Source of the DNA: Benincasa hispida
Taxonomy: Eukaryota; Streptophyta; Magnoliopsida; Cucurbitales; Cucurbitaceae
Length of the DNA: 64,000 bases
Reading direction: 5' to 3'
NCBI RefSeq assembly: GCF_009727055.1
Contig: NC_052351.1
Coordinates: 59,051,508 to 59,115,507 of the forward strand
Shown here piece by piece: positions 54,634 to 64,000 of this stretch; positions within the stretch are counted from its first letter, which is position 1; each line of letters begins with the position of its first letter. A program made the translations under genes and the position numbers. Below the pieces are notes generated by a model. That model was not told the origin of the DNA, did no database searches, and was given only the letters and a program-made list of their open reading frames with translations.

Positions 54634-55071
54634 TAGTGCATAGCTAAATGATCATTTAGTAAATACTACAATTCATCACGAACGACTCGACAAACTCGAA
54701 CATTTTGAATTACAGACTCGATTACTTGTTAATTATGCCCAAAAACACAGGGGCCTTTACAAATTAACACTTTGTAATTTAAATAAAGCTTTAAACATAT
54801 GCAATTAACCCTGTCTCTTATACACATCTAGATGTGTATAAGAGACAGTCATTTACCTCCAGCGTCCACGCGATCGGGCAACCAATGCTATGCAATAGAG
54901 CATAGCTAAATGATCATTTAGTAAATACTACAATTCATCACGAACGACTCGACAAACTCGAACATTTTGAATTACAGACTCGATTACTTGTTAATTATGC
55001 CCAAAAACACAGGGGCCTTTACAAATTAACACTTTGTAATTTAAATAAAGCTTTAAACATATGCAATTAAC
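54634..55071. repeat. 177-bp block duplicated around adapter 4
   Basis: About 54636-54810 recurs at about 54899-55073 with virtually no difference, including GCATAGCTAAATGATCATTT and AAAACACAGGGGCCTTTAC. Unlike the duplications beside adapters 1 and 2, this one looks like the same locus used twice. Confidence 0.88.
54811..54848. other. Nextera mate-pair junction adapter (artefact) 4
   Basis: A perfect 38-bp head-to-head Tn5 mosaic-end pair, 180 bp from adapter 3. Confidence 0.98.
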
Positions 55072-55192
55072 CCGTAAATATTCATCAATGCCATCCATAA
55101 AGCATTTAACACTTAAACACAAATGCAGAAAACCCACCACGACTGTAAAAGAAGTTCAAAACATAAGTAAAAATTGGAATATCAGAACAACC

Positions 55193-55204
55193 TAGCTGAT
55201 ACCA
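55193..55204 (-). promoter_or_regulatory. Copia D primer-binding site (altered)
   Basis: The minus strand reads TGGTATCAGCTA two bases after the LTR; the last three positions differ from TGGTATCAGAGC. Confidence 0.75.
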
Positions 55205-55206
55205 AT

Positions 55207-56842
55207 TGAAGGAAATGATTGAGTAAGTGGGAGATGAGAAGAAGTCTATCGCATAGCCGAGTGCTTAATCATTTAGACAAAGGCAAGCTATCATATACCA
55301 AATGTCCCGCGATCATTTAGCTACGACCAGCTGAGTGAACTATCATGTAATGTCACTCCACAATCGTTTAGTCTCTCTTTTATCCATCGTTTAGTGAATC
55401 CAATACACTTTACAGCGATCCATGAGTTATTTCCGAGAATAGAAACTCTTTTAACTCTACTAAATTTAGGAAAACATTTTTCCACTTTATCTCACGGTTA
55501 CCATAAAAACCACTAACAACCTCCTATTCAATTAGTTACTAGAGAAAAAGAGATAATTATCCAAAAATTAATATTGTTGTAAATATATATGATAACCAAC
55601 TTACCATATTATATTTATAAACTATAGTTTTAATATTTCATCTCATGAAACATATAAACCATAGCTCCTTTTCTATTTCATGGTACTTAATGTAAATGTC
55701 ATTTATATTAATCCTCCACTTGATGTATCTCATACATCACACTGATCATATCATATATAATCGAATTTCCTCTTGTCAATTTAAACATTTCAAATCAACA
55801 TGAAGAACTGATTCTCAACATGAATCCATTGAGCTACCAAGGGGATCTTATGGACCTGTAGCTTGAAGCTCCAGCGGTACGTCAATAACTAACTAAACTC
55901 TTTAGCCACGGGATCCACCATCCGTTAACTGCCAAAAACTTCACTAAAGACTGACAACTGCACTCTCCATACTATAGATATATTTTGTGTCCATATCAAC
56001 CAATCAACAATGCGATAACTCTTCACAGATCGCTCGTAAGTACAGTTGGGCCAATAGCTATTATGCCCCTGTAGTTACATCTAACTCCTTAAGTACCATT
56101 GATCCCTCTAATGAACATCATTCATAGTCATACTATGACGAGTCCTCTCTTCCAAAGAGAAGCTGTGGCCAGTATGTTCAAGCACCAAAATCAGTCCTTA
56201 TGGAAGCAATCTATCTATTTACACCTACTCTGAGGAAGAAGTGAATTCCATCTTGTGTAACTGAGTTCCCCGCTCTCAAATCAGACAAATCCCCAAAAGG
56301 GTAGGCATGATGAGTTGGCAATCTGGCCACTCTCACCCATACTAATTACAGGACCGCCCTCAAAGGCAGGAGTTCCCAAAATACTCAGATTGAGGTCATG
56401 TCACCTATGGTCATTTAGGTGAGATGTATGTCTCAAGTATCAACGGCATTATATAAAGAGACAAGTCATCTCGTGGTCGGGTCTTATACAAACTTTTTGT
56501 ATAGGACACCCTCACTCGCATGTCTCCACATGAATGGTCAGGATCTACCATCTGTAGTAGTTCACAACACTTGCAAACCTCTACAAAGTGGGTCGTCTCC
56601 GTAATGTCACCAGGACAGGTATCCCTTCTTAATCCTTATACTACAGACCTTTTTAGGTTATCACTTAAGGCATGATCCACTTGTATATATCATATACATG
56701 CTTAAGTTTACATACAATAACCATGGAGCTTTGTTTATTGGATATGAGTAAATGCCAAATATTATCTCTTATTTTATTCATAACAATGTGTACAGTTTAC
56801 AAACTACGAGACTCCGGGAGAATTAGGACACCAATCCCAACA
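55207..56842 (-). repeat. Shared LTR: 5' LTR of D and 3' LTR of G
   Basis: The minus-strand start TGTTGGGATTGGTGTCC is at 56842 and the end CATTTCCTTCA at 55207. It is preceded by a polypurine tract (G side) and followed by a primer site (D side). Near 55260-55400 it has motifs such as ACAATCGTTTAG. Confidence 0.85.
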
Positions 56843-56898
56843 ATCTCCCACTTGTCCTAATGCCTCGGGAGACTAATGAACAATACATGAAAAATACA
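56843..56898 (-). other. Copia G polypurine tract and 3' end of its internal region
   Basis: The minus strand reads GGCATTAGGACAAGTGGGAG AT, directly before the LTR start. Same as 22971-23030 in D. The rest of the untranslated region resumes at 59198. Confidence 0.75.
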
Positions 56899-56903
56899 AG
56901 TAC

Positions 56904-57719
56904 TGAAGGAAATCAAACACGAGGATTTCCATGAGCAGTGAAAAAGATCATTCCAAAATTACAATCATATATGAACTTAACAAATTACGGTCATAAAACG
57001 AAACAAGCAGTTTTGCATTCATTACAGAAATTGCAGCATGAAATTACAAATGATCAAGAAGAAATCTCTAAACACATTTGTAGACTCATTTCCATGCTCC
57101 TTGATCGCAAACGCTCAAACACAGCAACCTTGAATGCCCGAGCAACACGACCGTTACGCAACACGAACAGTGCAAACTCGAACTCAGCGATCGCCTCAGT
57201 CCTAAACACCCCAACAGCACAAACAGTCTCCACAAAACCTCAACGGTGTCGAGTTGAGTATGACACCACCAAGAAGGTTACCTTGGTATTCTCAGTATGA
57301 GAAATCAAGAGAGTGGGCTTCTATTTGGACTGGGTTTGAGGCAGAAGACGGAGGATACAACAATCGTGTGAAACGATTGAGCAAGTGGGAGATGATTGAA
57401 CCAATGTATAGGTCGATGCCCAATCGTTTAGCAAAAGCTAAGCGATCGTTTAGCTCACCGCTTAAATTTGTGTCTATCACTTATAAACACTACACGACTG
57501 TTTACCTTAGTCAAGTTGTCACTTAGTAAATCGTATTAACTTGAACAATTTCGTGAGATTCTTTTTCCCGAGAGAAAAATCTCAAAATCAAGTTTTTTCA
57601 AACTTTTTTTTCTAAATTAGGAAAACAATTTTCCTTTTATATCACGGTTACATGAAAACCAACATAACCTCCCATTCAATTGGTTATTAGAAAAAAATAT
57701 TTAATTATCAATAATTAAT

Positions 57720-57788
<69 letters not shown>

Positions 57789-57856
57789 TTTTTTTTTTTT
57801 TTTTTAAATTTTTTTTTTTTATTTTTATTTTTTTTTTTTTTTTTTTTTTTAAATTT

Positions 57857-57900
<44 letters not shown>

Positions 57901-59192
57901 TTTTTAATTAATTATAAATATAAATGATAACCACTTATCAATACTATATTTATAGTCTATAGTTTTTTAACATTTCCATCTCAATGAAACATATAAATTA
58001 ATCAAGTTATTTTCTATCCCATGGCAACTTAATGTAATCTCATTAATCATTAATCCTCCAACTAGATATATCTCATACATCATACGCGATCATATCATTT
58101 ATCAATTGAGATTAACTCTTGTCACTTTGAAACATTCAAATCAACAGTAAGAACTGATCTTCAAACTGAATCCATTGAGCTACCAGGGACTTATGGACAC
58201 TGTAGCTCGAGCTCCAACGGTACGTGAATGAACTGATTAACTCTTTAGTCACGGGATCTACCATCTGTTAACTGCCAGACACTTCACTAAAGATCGACAG
58301 CTGAACTCTCTTTACCACAGATATATTATGTGTCCATCTTAACCAATCAGCAGTGCGACAACCCTTCACAGATCACTCGTAAGTACAGCTAGGACAATAA
58401 CTATTATGCCCCTGTAGTTACAGCTAACTTCTTAAGTACCACTAATCCCTCTAATGAACATAAGTCATAGTCCTACTACGATTGAGTCCTCTCTTCCAAA
58501 GAGAAGCTATGGCCACTATGTTCAAGCCCTGAAATCAGCCCTTACGGGAGCAATCTCTCTACTTATCCCTTGCTTCGGGAAATGAGTGAATTCCATCTTG
58601 TGGATTGAGTTCCCAGCTCCCAAATCAGACAAGTTCCCAAAAAGGTAGGCATGTTGAGTTGGCAATTTGGCCACTCTCACCCATACTAATCAAAGGACCG
58701 CCCTCACAAGTAGGAGTTCCCAAAACACTCAGGATTGAGGTCATGTCAACTATGGTTGTTTAGGTGAGATGTAAGTCTCTAGTATTAACGGAGTTATATA
58801 CAGAGTCCAGCCATCTCGTGGTTCGGTCTTATACAAACTCTTTATATAGGACACCTCCGCTCGCACGTCTCCACATGAATGGTTAGGATCTACCATCTAT
58901 ACTAGTTTACAACACTTGCAAACCTCTACAAAGCGGGCCGCATCCGTAGTGTCACCAAGATCAGGTATCGCACCTTAATCCTTATACTACAGACCTATTA
59001 GGGTTATCACTTAAGGCATGATCCACTTGTATATTACATATACATGCTTAAGTTCACATAAGATAACCAAGGAGCTTTGTTTATTGGATATGAGTAAATG
59101 CCATAATGAAATAACAGTTATTTTGTTCATCAAACAATGTGTATCGTTACAAACAATGAGACTCTGGGAGAATTAGGACACCAATCTCAACA
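56904..59192 (-). mobile_element. Solo LTR in the 3' end of G
   Basis: The minus-strand start TGTTGAGATTGGTGTCC is at 59192 and the end TTTCCTTCA at 56904; AGTAC duplications are at 56899-56903 and 59193-59197. The LTR is of the D/G family. It contains the CGATCG-type motif GCTAAGCGATCGTTTAGC (57437-57454) and is inflated by a poly-T tract. From about 57900 to 58600 it has many small indels relative to 55590-56250. Confidence 0.9.
57721..57907. repeat. Poly-T tract with scattered A
   Basis: About 190 bp of almost pure T, replacing roughly 20 bp in the sister LTR (near 55565). No counterpart exists in the other LTRs of the family. Confidence 0.95.
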
Positions 59193-59197
59193 AGTAC

Positions 59198-60092
59198 AAC
59201 ATACAATAAACTAGGGCATACCCTAGTATCATCTCCCACTTTCCTTAGACAAGATGCCGCATGTCCTGTAGACCCAGACTCTCCAGGTGACCCTCGAACA
59301 CTTTAGTCGTGGGAGCTTTAGTAAATGGATCAACAACGTTGTGCTCCAATGTGATCTTCGTGACTATCACATCACCGCAATGCATAATCTCCCTGATCAA
59401 GTGGTATTTCCGTTCTATATGCTTGCCTCGATGATGACTCCGAGGTTCTTTTGAATTCATCATAGCCCCGCTGTTATCACAATAAAGAGTGATTGGCAAA
59501 TCCATATTTGGAACAACTTTCAAATCTGTAAGGAATTTTCTTAGCCAAACAGCCTCCTTAGCTGCTTCACAAGCGGCTACGTATTTGGTTTCCATGGTAG
59601 AGTCTACAATGCATCCTTGTTTGATGCTTCGCCAACTATAGCCTCTTCATTTAGAGTGAACACTGACCCCGATTTCGATCTATGAGAATCTCTATCAGTC
59701 TGAAAGTCAGAGTTTGTGTATCCTGTAAAGATCAAATCCTTATCTCCATACACGAGCATGTAGTCCCTTGTTCTCCGAAGATACTTGAGGATCGTCTTGA
59801 CCACCGTCCAGTGATCTAATCCTAGATGTTTAAAGATCTGAATGCCTAGAAAAAACTGCACCTTTCCCAAATATTTCATTTGGAATTGAGTTGCTAGCCA
59901 ATTCTTAATTTTAGTCAGTAGTCTTACATTCTTCCCAATGAGTAGGATATCGTCTACATACAACACTAGAAAAGCTACTGAACTGTTGATGATTTTCTTG
60001 TAAACACAAGGCTCATCAACATTTTGACCAAAGCCATAAGATTTAATCGTAGTATCAAATCTTATATTCCAAGATTGAGAAGATTTCTTCAA
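59198..60092 (-). pseudogene. Copia G RT C-terminal part and RNase H
   Basis: The frame 60092-59604 holds WNIRFDTTIKSYGFGQNVDE, PCVYKKIINSSVAFLVLYVD DILL (YVDD intact, encoded near 59961-59947), LATQFQMKYLGKVQFFLGIQ and LRRTRDYMLVYGDKDLIFTG. A block between ..GIQIFKHLG and HWTVVKT is deleted, compared with D. The frame 59595-59245 is RNase H: YVAACEAAKEAVWLRKFLTD, ITLYCDNSGAMMNSKEPRSH and VDPFTKAPTTKVFEGHLESL. The best preserved A/C/D/E-group RNase H here. Confidence 0.9.
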
Positions 60093-60263
60093 TCCATAGA
60101 TGGAACGATTAAGCTTGCAAACCTTTTACTCTTGACCTTGGGATATGAATCCCTCTAGTTGCTCCATATAAATGGTCTCCTCAAGATTTTCATTCAAAAT
60201 AGTAGTCTTAATGTCCATTTTCCAAATCTCATAGTCATAATATGAGACAATGAGCAGAAGGAT

Positions 60264-60815
60264 CTAGATAAACTTCAACATGGCAACAGGTGAGAAAGTT
60301 TCCTCATAGTCGACTCCTTTAACTTGAGTATAACCCTCTGCCACAAGTCTAGCCTTGAAGATTTGCACCTTCCCATTAGCATTCCATTTTATCTTATAGA
60401 TCCATTTGCAACCTATCGGTTTAACTCCATCAGGTTGATCTACAAGATCCCAAACATAATTGAAGTACATAGACTCCATTTCGAGATCCATAGCTATGAT
60501 CCACTCATCTTTGTTAATATCCTTCATTTCCTTCTACTAAGACAATGGATTCTCATCATCTTCTTTAGCTACCAAAGCAAGGATTTTTGTTAAACCCATA
60601 TAACGAACAAGTGGGTTCGCAACCCTCCCACTACGTTGAGGTTCTCTTAACACTTGAGGTGGATGTGACATAGTAGAAGAAATAACTTCAACAACTCTTG
60701 TTGAGGTATTGGGTTCTTCAACAACTCTTGTTGAAGGATCAGTAGTATCCTTGGAAAGTTCATTCAACACAATCTTACTACATGGAAAATGCTCCCTTAT
60801 GTAGTCTTCTTCCAA
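60264..60815 (-). pseudogene. Copia G RT N-terminal part and linker
   Basis: 60815-60537 has HFPCSKIVLNELSKDTTDPS, two STRVVE repeats and the basic QVLREPQRSGRVANPLVRYM box. 60527-60264 reads [40 protein letters not shown] and [21 protein letters not shown] stop lies near 60536. The segment 60093-60263 contains further RT in broken frames. Confidence 0.88.
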
Positions 60816-61201
60816 AATGTAGAGTTTGTCGACACAAACACTTTATTTTCTTTAGGATCATAGAAGTAACCACCTCTCATTCCTTTGGGGTAGCCTACAA
60901 AGAGGCACACTTTTAAACGAGGTTCCAGTTTCTTAGGACTTGCCTCAAGCACATGTGTTGGGCAACCCAGATCCTAAAATGGCGTAAATTGACTTTACGA
61001 CCATTCCATAATTCCAAAGTTTTTCTAGTAACACCCTTAGATTAAGAACAGTTCAAAATATAAATTGCAGTCTGTACTGCATAGCCCAAAATGAGTCAAG
61101 TAAGGAAGCATAACTCATCATAGACCGAACTATGTCTAACAAGGTTCGATTTCTCATTTCTAATACACCATTCTGCTGAGGTGTACCAAGTGCTAAGAGT
61201 T
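60816..61201 (-). pseudogene. Copia G integrase, C-terminal part
   Basis: Minus strand: the VGYPKG-type box near 60890, the VCLFVGYP region, and upstream QQNG-type sequence near 61170, in several frames. It stops at 61201, where a solo LTR is inserted. Confidence 0.75.
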
Positions 61202-61206
61202 GGGAT

Positions 61207-63185
61207 TGTTGGGTTGTATGTCTTAAAACTCGCAGTTTATAATGTTAAACTATTTTATTATCAATAAATATGTTATTGACGTTTATTCAATAAAACTGTT
61301 ATTGAATATGTGAATTGCACTTGTAAAGTCTAAATCCAATAAACTAAATATCCATGGCTATTATATACATGCACTTTATGTGGAGACATAAGAGTGGATC
61401 AAGCTTAGTAAATAGCCAAAATGGTTTATAGTATACGAATAAGGTTGGGTACCTTATTCTGGTAACACTATTAGATGCGGTCCACTCTGCAGTTGTTATA
61501 ATTTGTTGTAGAGTGCTACAAACAAAGTGATCCTGATTCGTTCATGTATTGACATGAGGAGTGGGGGCGTCCTATGCAATGAATCTGCATAAGACCAGAC
61601 CAACAAATAAGTCACTCTTAATTTATAACATTGTTTATTGTTTAAGACTGACTATTTCAAAGCGATGATCTAGGTAACTTGACCTTAATGCTGAGCTAAT
61701 TATGAACCCCTGTTTATTCAGGATTATCCATAGATTTTCATGAGTGAGGGTTGGCACAACATCGCTGGCTCATTAAGCCTCTCAAGACCGGGTAGATAGC
61801 TGGGGACATAGGGTGCAAGAAGGAATTCACTTCTACCCGCTTTTAGGGATAGTAGAGAGGTTGTTCCCTTAAGTGCTGACTCCGGGTCTTTAACAAGGGC
61901 CCCCTCCCTCTCATTGGCCTGTCGGTTTAGTGATTGGATCACAAACCAATTATTTATTAGAGGATCAGTGGGACATAAGGGGCAAGATATAATCTCGAGG
62001 GTAAAAAAACTTTTGACCCAACCATTATTACGAACCACTTGTGAAGGATTAACTCACTAATCATGGTTATATCGAGTGCACATAGTATATCTATAGTGAG
62101 GGGAGTGCAACTACTGGGCTTTAGTGGAGTGACCCGGTAGTTAACGAATGGTGGTTAATTAGGTTAAAGAGTTTAGCCTGTTAATCACGAATCGTTGAAG
62201 CCCATGATCTGTAGGTCCATGAGGTCCCCTACTAGCTCATATCGAACTAAATCTTAGAATAGTGTGATGAACGAATTTGAAATATTTAAATCTAGGTTTT
62301 GGAGCAAAGCGGTAAATATATACAATATGTTTGACCTAATGTTCAATTATGAATTAAACATAAAAGAGAGAGAAAATATGAGATATTTAAATAAGATTTA
62401 AATATCAAGATTATGAATAGGAATTCATATTTATTGAGAATATTGTGGGTTTAATATTAAATTAAATTAATTAAATTGTTTAATTAATTATTTAATATTA
62501 ATTTAATTTTAAAATTGATTATTAGAATTAATTTTGAAATTAAATGAAATTGGTCAAAATTGCATTAAAAGTCAAATTGTTGACTAAGTAAAGAATGCAA
62601 TGAAAGTCAAATTGTTGACTTTTGACTTTGAGAGTCAAACTTTGACTATTGACCAAGTTAGTGGAAAGATCCAACATTTGTGAGTGGGAAATGCCAACTT
62701 TTACATTTCTAAGAGTTGTCTTCATTTGAAGACACTTGCCCCACTAAATCCCACTTTGAGATAGTGGATTTTCTAGTGTCAAATCCTTATCAAACTCAAA
62801 GTTGCATGTTTTGCATGTAATGGTCTTTAAAAATGTAGAGTTTATGATTGTTTAGAACTCTTGGTCATAGTGGAAATTGATGAGATTATATGATAATCTC
62901 ATAACAATTTTCTCTCAAAGACTTAACCTTTTTCCTCTTCAAATTAGTCATTCACTAGATCCCACCATCTTATTCTAAGGCCAGAGAATAGTCAAGAAGA
63001 CTCTTGTGGTGGTCTCCGTTCGTGAGGAGATTGGAGCTAATTTGGAGAAGATTCAAAGTCTACAAATGTTGTATTTCTACTTCTCCGTTTTACTTTATTT
63101 AATTGTATGCTTATCCTTTGTGATTAACCTAATTAGAGTACTTTAGATATGTTTTTCTTCCACTGTGCATTTGTTTGTTCCATCA
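61207..63185 (+). mobile_element. Solo LTR of the C family in G integrase
   Basis: Starts TGTTGGGTTGTATGTC and ends TTGTTCCATCA. Flanks GGGAT (61202-61206) and AGGAT (63186-63190) form a 5-bp duplication with one mismatch. The G integrase code resumes on both sides. It carries a W-box cluster not seen in the other C-family LTRs. Confidence 0.85.
62552..62654. promoter_or_regulatory. Dense W-box cluster in solo LTR
   Basis: Nine TTGAC or GTCAA cores in 103 bp (from 62552, 62570, 62580, 62605, 62615, 62622, 62633, 62642 and 62649), on both strands. WRKY proteins bind TTGAC(C/T). Confidence 0.6.
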
Positions 63186-63189
63186 AGGA

Positions 63190-64000
63190 TACTATTCCAT
63201 GCTCTATCAAATAGTTCTAGAATGTAAGATCCGTAAACTCTCCACCTCGATCAGATCAAAATGTTTTAATTATTTTATTTAATGCATTTTCAACTTCAGC
63301 CTTAAACTCTTTGAATTTTTCAAAAGCTTTAGACTTCTGTTATATTAAATAACATACCCATATCTTGAATAATCATTAGTAAAAGTGATGAAATATTCAA
63401 ACTCTCCTCTTACTTTAACATTCATCGGACCATAGAGGTCTGAATGTACAAGCTCTAAGGGTTTTTTGGCCCTATGACCTTTTCCAGTAAAAGATCATTT
63501 AGTCATTTTTCCATCAAGGCATGACTCACACACAGGTAAAGAATTTTTTTCTAACTCGCTTAGAAGTCCATTCTTAACCAATCTCTCAATCCTATTGAGA
63601 TTGATGTGTCCTAACCTTAGGTGCCAAAGACGAGCATTTTCTTTAGGAGAAGTTTTAAGTCTTTTATTTTGAGTTACCAATGTTTTAAGCATTTCAATGT
63701 TAAGGAGGGCTTTAGTTGCTAAGAGTCTTATCACATATAAATTATTTTTCAGCTTAGTAGAACAAATATTAATATCATTCTTGGAAATAAGGGCTTTATT
63801 TACTGAGAACTGTATAGAGTAGTTTTATTCTAATAAGCACTTTACAGAAATCAAGTTCCTCTTAAAACCAGGAACAACAAATACATTTTCAAGTAAAATA
63901 TACTATTCTGTAAAGCCAACTGGAGTCTTCCCACTGTAGCTGAGACGGCGTGCCCAGTTTCAACATGTATTGTCATCTCCCCAGCATCCAGCTACTGCCA
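63190..64000 (-). pseudogene. Copia G protease tail, pre-integrase and integrase start
   Basis: 63734-63495 reads MIRLLATKALLNIEMLKTLV, LWHLRLGHINLNRIERLVKN and CESCLDGKMTK, a clean pre-integrase domain. Right of it, near 63960-63780, the protease/linker is in broken frames (compare E 45570-45760). Left of it, 63480-63190 is integrase (YEYF, LRGGEF-like pieces) in broken frames. It continues outside the window. Confidence 0.85.

Larger units (their letters stand above)
53697..55192 (-). other. Copia D leader, primer-site-proximal part
   Basis: Minus strand, homologous to A 5640-7235 and E 40411-41940: begins after the primer site, has GTCGAGTCGTTCGTGATG and an AT-rich TTATAA part, and ends at GTTAAAGAGTTTAATGGATG. 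Two adapters and a duplicated 177-bp block disturb it. The CGATCG part expected here is mostly missing, replaced by adapter-joined sequence. Confidence 0.75.
21646..56842 (-). mobile_element. Ty1/copia element 'D', split by nested insertions
   Basis: Own segments on the minus strand: 5' LTR 56842-55207, primer site, leader 55192-53697 and 38613-38045, Gag to integrase 38102-36167, pol fragment 26746-26646, RT/RNase H 24746-22971, 3' LTR 22970-21646. About 9 kb belong to D; the rest is insertions: solo LTR 24752-26640, copia C, copia E, and K. The duplications TGTAC (solo LTR) and GCTTA (C) mark two insertion points, and D reads through both when one duplication copy is ignored. Confidence 0.85.
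55207..64000 (-). mobile_element. Ty1/copia element 'G', 3' part (continues past the window)
   Basis: On the minus strand: protease/pre-integrase/integrase (64000-63190, 61201-60816), RT/RNase H (60815-59245), polypurine tract and LTR 56842-55207. Two solo LTRs interrupt it (61207-63185 and 56904-59192). It is closely related to D. Confidence 0.82.

Noticed and set aside
56938..57300. 120-codon frame rich in Asn, Thr and Ser
   Set aside because: It lies in the solo LTR on the strand opposite to the LTR; no family match and no similar frame in the sister LTR.

Overview
This window is plant repeat DNA, almost wall-to-wall LTR retrotransposons nested in one another. I could not support any host protein gene, tRNA or rRNA. 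Plant hallmarks are initiator-tRNA-Met primer sites, Ty1/copia polyproteins with UBN2-type Gag, an Athila/Tat-like Ty3/gypsy polyprotein, and a 'putative plant transposon protein' ORF. From memory the copia Gag and Pol resemble elements common in cucurbit genomes; that family-level guess is weak.

Layout. (1) 1-6850 is a large inverted repeat, with arms carrying a broken Ty3/gypsy gag-pro-RT fused to a copia 5' leader. (2) 5633-11913 (+) is copia 'A', a leader plus Gag/protease, split by a 3.1-kb inverted-repeat element (8102-11212) that looks like a folded-back LTR. (3) 11914-17214 (-) is copia 'H' of another lineage, with nearly readable Gag, protease, integrase and RT/RNase H. (4) 17215-19144 holds remnants, including the RNase H tail of copia 'I' (+). 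(5) 19145-21645 (-) is the LTR and RNase H end of copia 'J'. (6) 21646-56842 (-) is one copia, 'D', broken up by later insertions: a gypsy solo LTR (24752-26640), complete copia 'C' (26747-36166, +), copia 'E' (38614-49397, +; itself carrying a solo LTR at 42610-44488) and gypsy-like fragment 'K' (49398-53696, -). (7) 55207-64000 (-) is copia 'G', which shares one LTR with D in a tandem LTR-internal-LTR-internal arrangement and carries two solo LTRs (56904-59192, 61207-63185). The letters are labels used only here.

Primer sites, polypurine tracts and 5-bp target duplications order the insertions: D and G are older hosts; C, E and the solo LTRs came later. Every element is disabled by stops, frameshifts or loss of catalytic residues. 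Shared features of the A/C/D/E group are a 2-3 kb leader between primer site and gag, clusters of a CGATCG-centred palindrome, and a splice-acceptor-like TTTTCAG just before the gag ATG.

Assembly quality matters here. Four perfect 38-bp head-to-head Tn5 mosaic-end junctions (the Nextera mate-pair junction adapter) lie in the sequence, most beside duplicated flanks. A roughly 190-bp degenerate poly-T tract and indel-rich inverted-repeat arms also look like unpolished or mis-joined sequence. Structural conclusions near 1-6850, 8400-8700, 52700-53100, 54590-55070 and 57700-58600 should be treated as provisional.
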